Shown here in pieces: positions 59,296-64,000 of a stretch of DNA of 64,000 nucleotides. How positions within the stretch are numbered: position 1 is the stretch's first letter; each line of letters starts with the position of its first letter. The DNA is from Closterium sp. Naga37s-1. Taxonomy: Eukaryota > Streptophyta > Zygnematophyceae > Desmidiales > Closteriaceae. Both the position numbers and the translations under genes were made by a program. The stretch lies in NCBI GenBank assembly GCA_947471745.1, contig CANJKZ010001036.1, positions 861,001 to 925,000 of the forward strand, read 5' to 3'. The notes below the pieces were generated by a model. It was given only the letters and a program-made list of their open reading frames with translations. It ran no database searches and was not told where the DNA came from.

Positions 59296-59539
59296 CTCTG
59301 CCTGTACTGTGATCTATATATATACCTGCATGCTTGCACTTGCTAGGGTATGATCACTGTATTGTTTGTTCTCTTTTATATAACTCTGCATGTGAACTGG
59401 CCTTGTGGCCCTTTGCTTGTGCTCGGACTGTGTGGTGACTTTGTGATCCACCCTGAGCTTGCTTTGCTTTGCTTCTTCTCTTGACTGGTCTTGTGACCAT
59501 TGCTTGCTCTTGCTATCCCCCACTTCGCCTATGGGGGTG

Positions 59540-59671
59540 TGTCAAACATATATGCTTAGTTGCATCTAGGCTGTATGGGGGCTAGCTTTAGGGGGTACAC
59601 AAACCTTCTCGACATTCTACTCGTACCCCCCCCTTTCCCCTAATCATTCATTCTCGTCACTGATTCTAACA
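59540..59671 (+). repeat. Copia-B 3' LTR, unit 3 copy
   Basis: Copy of 49731-49862, again followed by GGGTG. Confidence 0.93.
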
Positions 59672-59676
59672 GGGTG

Positions 59677-60940
59677 CTCGCCCTCCACCCTTGCCCCCTC
59701 CTACGCCTCTGCTGCTGATGCAGACGTCGCTGTTGCTGAGGACGTCGGGGCTGCTTCTGCTAGTGCGCAGCGCCGCAGCAGCAAGGGCAAGGGTGGCAGG
59801 GGTGGTGGAGGCGGCAGCGGTGGTGGTGGAGGTGGCAGCGGGAGTGGTGGTGGGGGCAGCAGTGGAGGTAGTGGAGGCAGTGGAGGTGGTGGCAGCGGTG
59901 GGACTGGTGGCGGGAGTGGGGGCTCTTGTGGCGGTGGTGGAGGCAGCGGTGGGAGTGGCGGCAGTGGAGGCGGTGGGACTGGAGGCGGTAGGGCTGGACC
60001 TAGGCATGGAGGCCCTGGTGGTGGCCAGCGGCAGCAGCAGCAGCGTCGGAGCGAGACCCAGTCGCCCCAGCAGCTTCCTGAGTGGTTGTTTCAGCGTGGG
60101 ACGTCTGGGGGTAGTGATAGCTGCCCGTATGTCATTCGCACGGGTGTTTGTGCTGGTCAGACATGCGGGAAGCTTCACACTCAGCACCGCTGCTTCTCCC
60201 GCCTCGACGACGCTTGGCGTGCTGACTTTGGCGACGACGTCGATCTCCCTCGCTGGGCAGATCTGCTTAGGTCTAGGATTGCTATATTTGACCTAGACTT
60301 TGATGCTATTCTTTCTGCTATGTATGCTTTGTCTATTCGTGCTGAGGGTGACTGTTACCGGTGTGTGCTGCCTGACCCAGGTATACCTGCTGCTGCTCTA
60401 GGTGCTAGTGAGTCTGGTACTCTCCCTGGTACTGCGCCTGCTCAAGCCTTGCACACCTTCACGTTGGACTCAGGCGCCTCGCGCTGTTTCTTTCGTGACA
60501 GCACCACTCTCACTCCTCTCCCTGCACCTGTCCCGGTCAGACTGGCTGACCCCTCTGGGGGCCCGGTCGTTGCCCGTTCCTCCACTGTCCTCCCGTGTCC
60601 GGCGGTTCCGTCCGGCTCACTGTCAGGTCTTCACCTCCCCTCGTTCTCTACGAACTTGGTGAGTACTTCTGCCCTCCAGGATGCGATGGTCACTACCACC
60701 ACTCCTGGGGGTCAGCGTGTGTCGATCTGCACGTGCACACAGACGGGGCGTCACCTGGCTACGTTCACTCGTCGGCCAGGGTCGAGTCTGTACACACTGG
60801 CTACCGAGCCTCCTCAGGTAGCTGCGTCTGCTCAGGTGTCCGCGTCAGGTCAGGTAGCCGCCTCTTGCTCGTGTCGCCTCCTGTCGCACCAGACTCTTCT
60901 GTGGCATGCACTCCCGTCTTCTTGTCTCTGGTCTACCTAG
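59677..60940 (+). pseudogene. Copia-A gag C-terminus and protease, unit 3 copy
   Basis: Copy of 49868-51131 with the same 41-bp deletion and end. Confidence 0.9.
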
Positions 60941-63900
60941 GTCTCTGCCTCCCCTCCCGCCCTCACGTGCCCCGCCCAGCCTTCCGTGCGTCGAGGGACG
61001 GCAGCACGCCACTCCTCACTCCTCGTTTCCCCCAACGACTGCTCCACTGCAGACTCTCCACATGGACGTGTGGGGCCCAGCCCGCGTCAGTGGACAGGGC
61101 CGCGAGCGGTACTTTCTGCTGGTAGTTGACGACTACACGCGGTACACCATGGTCTTCCCCTTGCGTAGCAAGGGTGAAGTCGTTGATGTCTTGATCCTTT
61201 GGATCCGCACTGTCCGTCTCCAGCTCCGCGAGCGGTTCGGCCAGGACCTTCCTCTCCTGCGTCTGCACTGTGACAGAGGTGGTGAGTTCTCCTCCAACCT
61301 CTTGCGGGACTTTTGTCGTGGGGAGGGCATTCTCCTGTCGTTCACGCTTCCAAACTCCCCTCAGCAAAATGGGATTGCTGAGCGCCGCATTGGCTTAGTC
61401 ATGGAGGTCGCTCGTACCTCCATGATCCATGCGGCTGCTCCCCATTTTTTGTGGCCGTTTGCGGTCCGGTACGCTGCGCATCAGCTCAACCTCTGGCCCC
61501 GTGTCTCCTTGTCGGAGACCTCGCATACACTGCGTTGGATGGGGAAGGTTGGCGATGCATCGGTGTTCCGGGTCTGGGGTTCTTGTGCCTTTGTTCGCGA
61601 TACGTCCGCGGACAAGATCTCCGCCTGTGCTATCCCCTGCGTCTTCCTTGGCTTTGTCCTTGACGCGCCTGGCTGGCAGTTTTACCACCCCACCTCGCGC
61701 TGTCTCCTCCCGTCTCAGGACGTCACGTTCGACGAGTCGGTTCCCTTCTACCATCTCTTCCCCTACCGCTCTGCCCCTCCCCCGCCCCCACCGCTCTTCC
61801 TTGCTCCCGGTCCGCCTCCGGTAGACCCCCTCCCGCCCCAGGGTCCTGCTCCCTCAGGTGTGTCTCAGGTAGACCCTCTCCCTGGTAATGCGCGTGTCGA
61901 GGTAGCTGACGGCTCAGGTGCTGCTCCAGGTGCTGCGTCTGGGGGTGCTGCGTCTGGAGATGCGGAGCCGGGGGGTGCGGGGTCTGAGGGTGCTGGGTCT
62001 GGGGGTGCTGAGCCTGAGGGTGTTGAGCCTGGGGGTGCTGAGTCGGAGGGTGCGGAGTCTGGGGGTGCTGAGCCTCGGGTTGCTCCTTCGTCTGGAGGTC
62101 CTGCTGGTGCTTCGCCGCGACTGTCTCCGCAGCAGCTGCGTGAGTGGCTTGTTCTGCGCGCACGCCTTCGGAGTGGAGCTCCCGGAGCTGGAGGCGCTGG
62201 AGACGCTGGAGCTTGCGGTGCTGGAGTTACTACTGGAGCTGGTGGTACTGGAGGTACTGCGGCTGGTGGTCCTGGAGGTGCTCGTACCAGGGGTGCTGGA
62301 GCTGCCAGGACTGGTGGTGTTGGGGGCGCTGGAGCTGGAGACCCTACGGAGCCTGGAGCTGCTGGAGCTGGAGGCTCTTGCGCTGGTGGAGCTGGCACTG
62401 GAGGCGCTGGAGCTGGAGGAGCTGGAATTGGAGGCATTGGCGCGGGAGGCGCTGGACCTGCAGGAGCTGGAGCTACTGACCCTGGAGCTGGAGGTGCTGG
62501 AGGCACTGTGCGGTCGCGACCGTACTTCGTTCCCCTGCTTCAGCAGGTTCTTGGTGTCCCGTCATCTACTGGCCTTACTCCTCCCTTACTGTGTCCATCG
62601 CCTGGCCAATCGCAGCCGCCGTTACAGCCAGCCTCCCCACTGCCTGCTCCCTCTCCTTACAGTGAGCAGTCCGGCGGTCTTACAGAGCGTCGTGAGCCTG
62701 CGTCTCGTCCTGTCTTGCCTGTTTGCACTGCTCGTTGCGCTCCTCGTTCGCGTCCTCCTCCTGTCCCCGGCACGCACGCTATGGCACTCCGTCCTTCCTC
62801 TGTTCCACTGCGTGTTCCTCTGCCTGCTCCTCCTGAGTCCTCTCTTCCTGAGGTCCTTGACCCTGAGTCTGACCGCGCTCGTGGTGCTAGTCTCACTGTC
62901 TCTCGTCTCCTCGCCTCTGTTGTCACAGACCCTTCTTTTGAGTCTGCTGCTGCGTCTGCTCTCGTTGCTGAGCTGCTTGACTTTGCTGCTGCCTGCCGTC
63001 TAGACTACGCCACTGCTCTTGTTGCTGAGTCAGCGTCTGCCAGTCCTCCGTCCGTCGGGGGTGAGTGTGCTCTTGGCACGGACGTCCTTGAGGACAGGCA
63101 AGAGGACTTTGAGTGTCTTGCAGCTGCTGTACCTCGTTTTGCGTCCATGCTACTTGCCCCTAAGGGAGACCCGGATGCACCAGACATCCCGACCACGCGC
63201 TCTTATGCAGAGGCGATTACGGGTCCTTACTCCTCTCAGTGGCAGGCAGCCATGGATGCCGAGATGGCATCCTGGAAGTCCACAGGCACCTACGTCGACG
63301 AGGTTCCCCCACCTGGGGCGAACATAGTCGATGGCATGTGGATCTTCAGGGTGAAGCGGCCGTCGGGTTCTCCGCCTGCCTTCAAGGCGCGTTACGTTGC
63401 TCGAGGCTTCAGTCAGCGACAGGGAGTTGACTACTTCCAGACCTTCTCCCCCACCCCGAAGATGACTACTCTTCGGGTGTTGCTGCACGTCGCTGCTCAG
63501 CATGACTATGAGCTGCACTCTCTTGACTTCACCACAACTTTCCTGCAGGGCAGTCTGCGCCGCCCACCTGGCTTCACTAAGTCTTTTCCTACAGCTACTC
63601 AGTGGAGCCTCCGGCGGCCAGTCTACGGTCTCCGCCAGGAGCCTTGCGAGTGGCACGACACACTGAGGACTACACTTGCGGCTCTTGGGTTTGCTCCTGC
63701 TACTGCTGACCCGTCGCTGTTTCTACGCACCGACACCTCGCTGTTGCCGTTCTACGTCCTCGTCTACGTCGACGACCTCGTCTTTGCCACTGCTGGCACT
63801 GAGGCACTGACCCTTGTGAAGTCAGAGCGGCAGGATAGACACACCTGCACTGACGTGGATGAACTGCGCAGCTATCTTGGCTTGCAGATCACCCGGGACA

Positions 63901-64000
63901 GAGCACGGCGCACCATCACCCTGTCTCAGTCACACATGGTGCACCAGGTCCTTCAGCGCTTCGGCTTCCAGTTCTCCTCGCCATAGCCCACTCCTCTGTC
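60906..64000 (+). pseudogene. Copia-A pol, unit 3 copy, cut by the window end
   Basis: Copy of 51097 onward; open to the shared TAG at 63984-63986, after which only 14 bases remain. Integrase core, linker and RT are present; RNase H lies outside the window. Confidence 0.9.

Larger units (their letters stand above)
57889..64000 (+). repeat. Tandem unit 3 (at least 6,112 bp, runs off the window)
   Basis: Offset of 9,809 bp from unit 2 for all features. It is closer to unit 2 than to unit 1: I see two amino-acid differences in the 1026-codon pol ORF (LLSFTL for LQSFTL, NARVEV for NALVEV). Confidence 0.92.

Noticed and set aside
1-64000. A new defence or metabolic system
   Set aside because: Every recognisable coding segment belongs to gag or pol of LTR retrotransposons. 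I find nothing that supports another system.

Overview
This window is eukaryotic repeat DNA and consists almost entirely of nested LTR retrotransposons. I see no host gene, tRNA, rRNA or CRISPR array. The GC-rich composition, the Ty1/copia elements primed from initiator-methionine-tRNA-like sites and the Ty3/gypsy element with a chromodomain fit a green-lineage genome (land plant or streptophyte alga). I cannot name the species.

Layout. (1) 1-2474 is the 3' part of a Copia element (Copia-1). It is inserted in the 5' LTR of a second, unrelated Copia element (Copia-2, 2475-10749). Copia-2 also carries in its pol a 1.38-kb LTR element without coding capacity (6120-7502, TSD CACAG). (2) From about 10750 to 45692 runs one minus-strand chromodomain Gypsy element: 3' LTR, PPT, integrase/chromodomain, RNase H, RT, protease and gag, read right to left. 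It has been split by a solo LTR (11367-11925, TSD GGCGA), Copia-D (13869-20825, minus, TSD AGTAC), Copia-A (23040-44997, plus, TSD CCACG) and Copia-E (from 45693, plus). Copia-A contains Copia-B (25099-39574, plus, TSD GGGTG), and Copia-B contains Copia-C (26233-33386, minus, TSD CCTAG). (3) From 37792 to the window end, a chunk spanning 3' Copia-B, 3' Copia-A, a Gypsy gag piece and 5' Copia-E is tandemly repeated: unit 1 is 10,288 bp, unit 2 is 9,809 bp, unit 3 runs off the window. The junction fuses the protease region of Copia-E to the RT of Copia-B.

Copia-A to E and the small element form one lineage. They share very short LTRs (about 126-148 bp), a PBS, a GGGCCCACCAC-like box shortly after the PBS, a long strongly C-rich leader made of short repeats (different in each element), a gag with Gly-rich tract and an atypical C-x13-C-x3-H-x4-C motif, a single gag-pol frame, a Gly/Ala-rich linker between integrase and RT, and a hairpin that holds the polypurine tract. 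All are broken, mostly by C-to-T type nonsense changes, short deletions between microhomologies, or slippage in homopolymers. Copia-C is the closest to intact.
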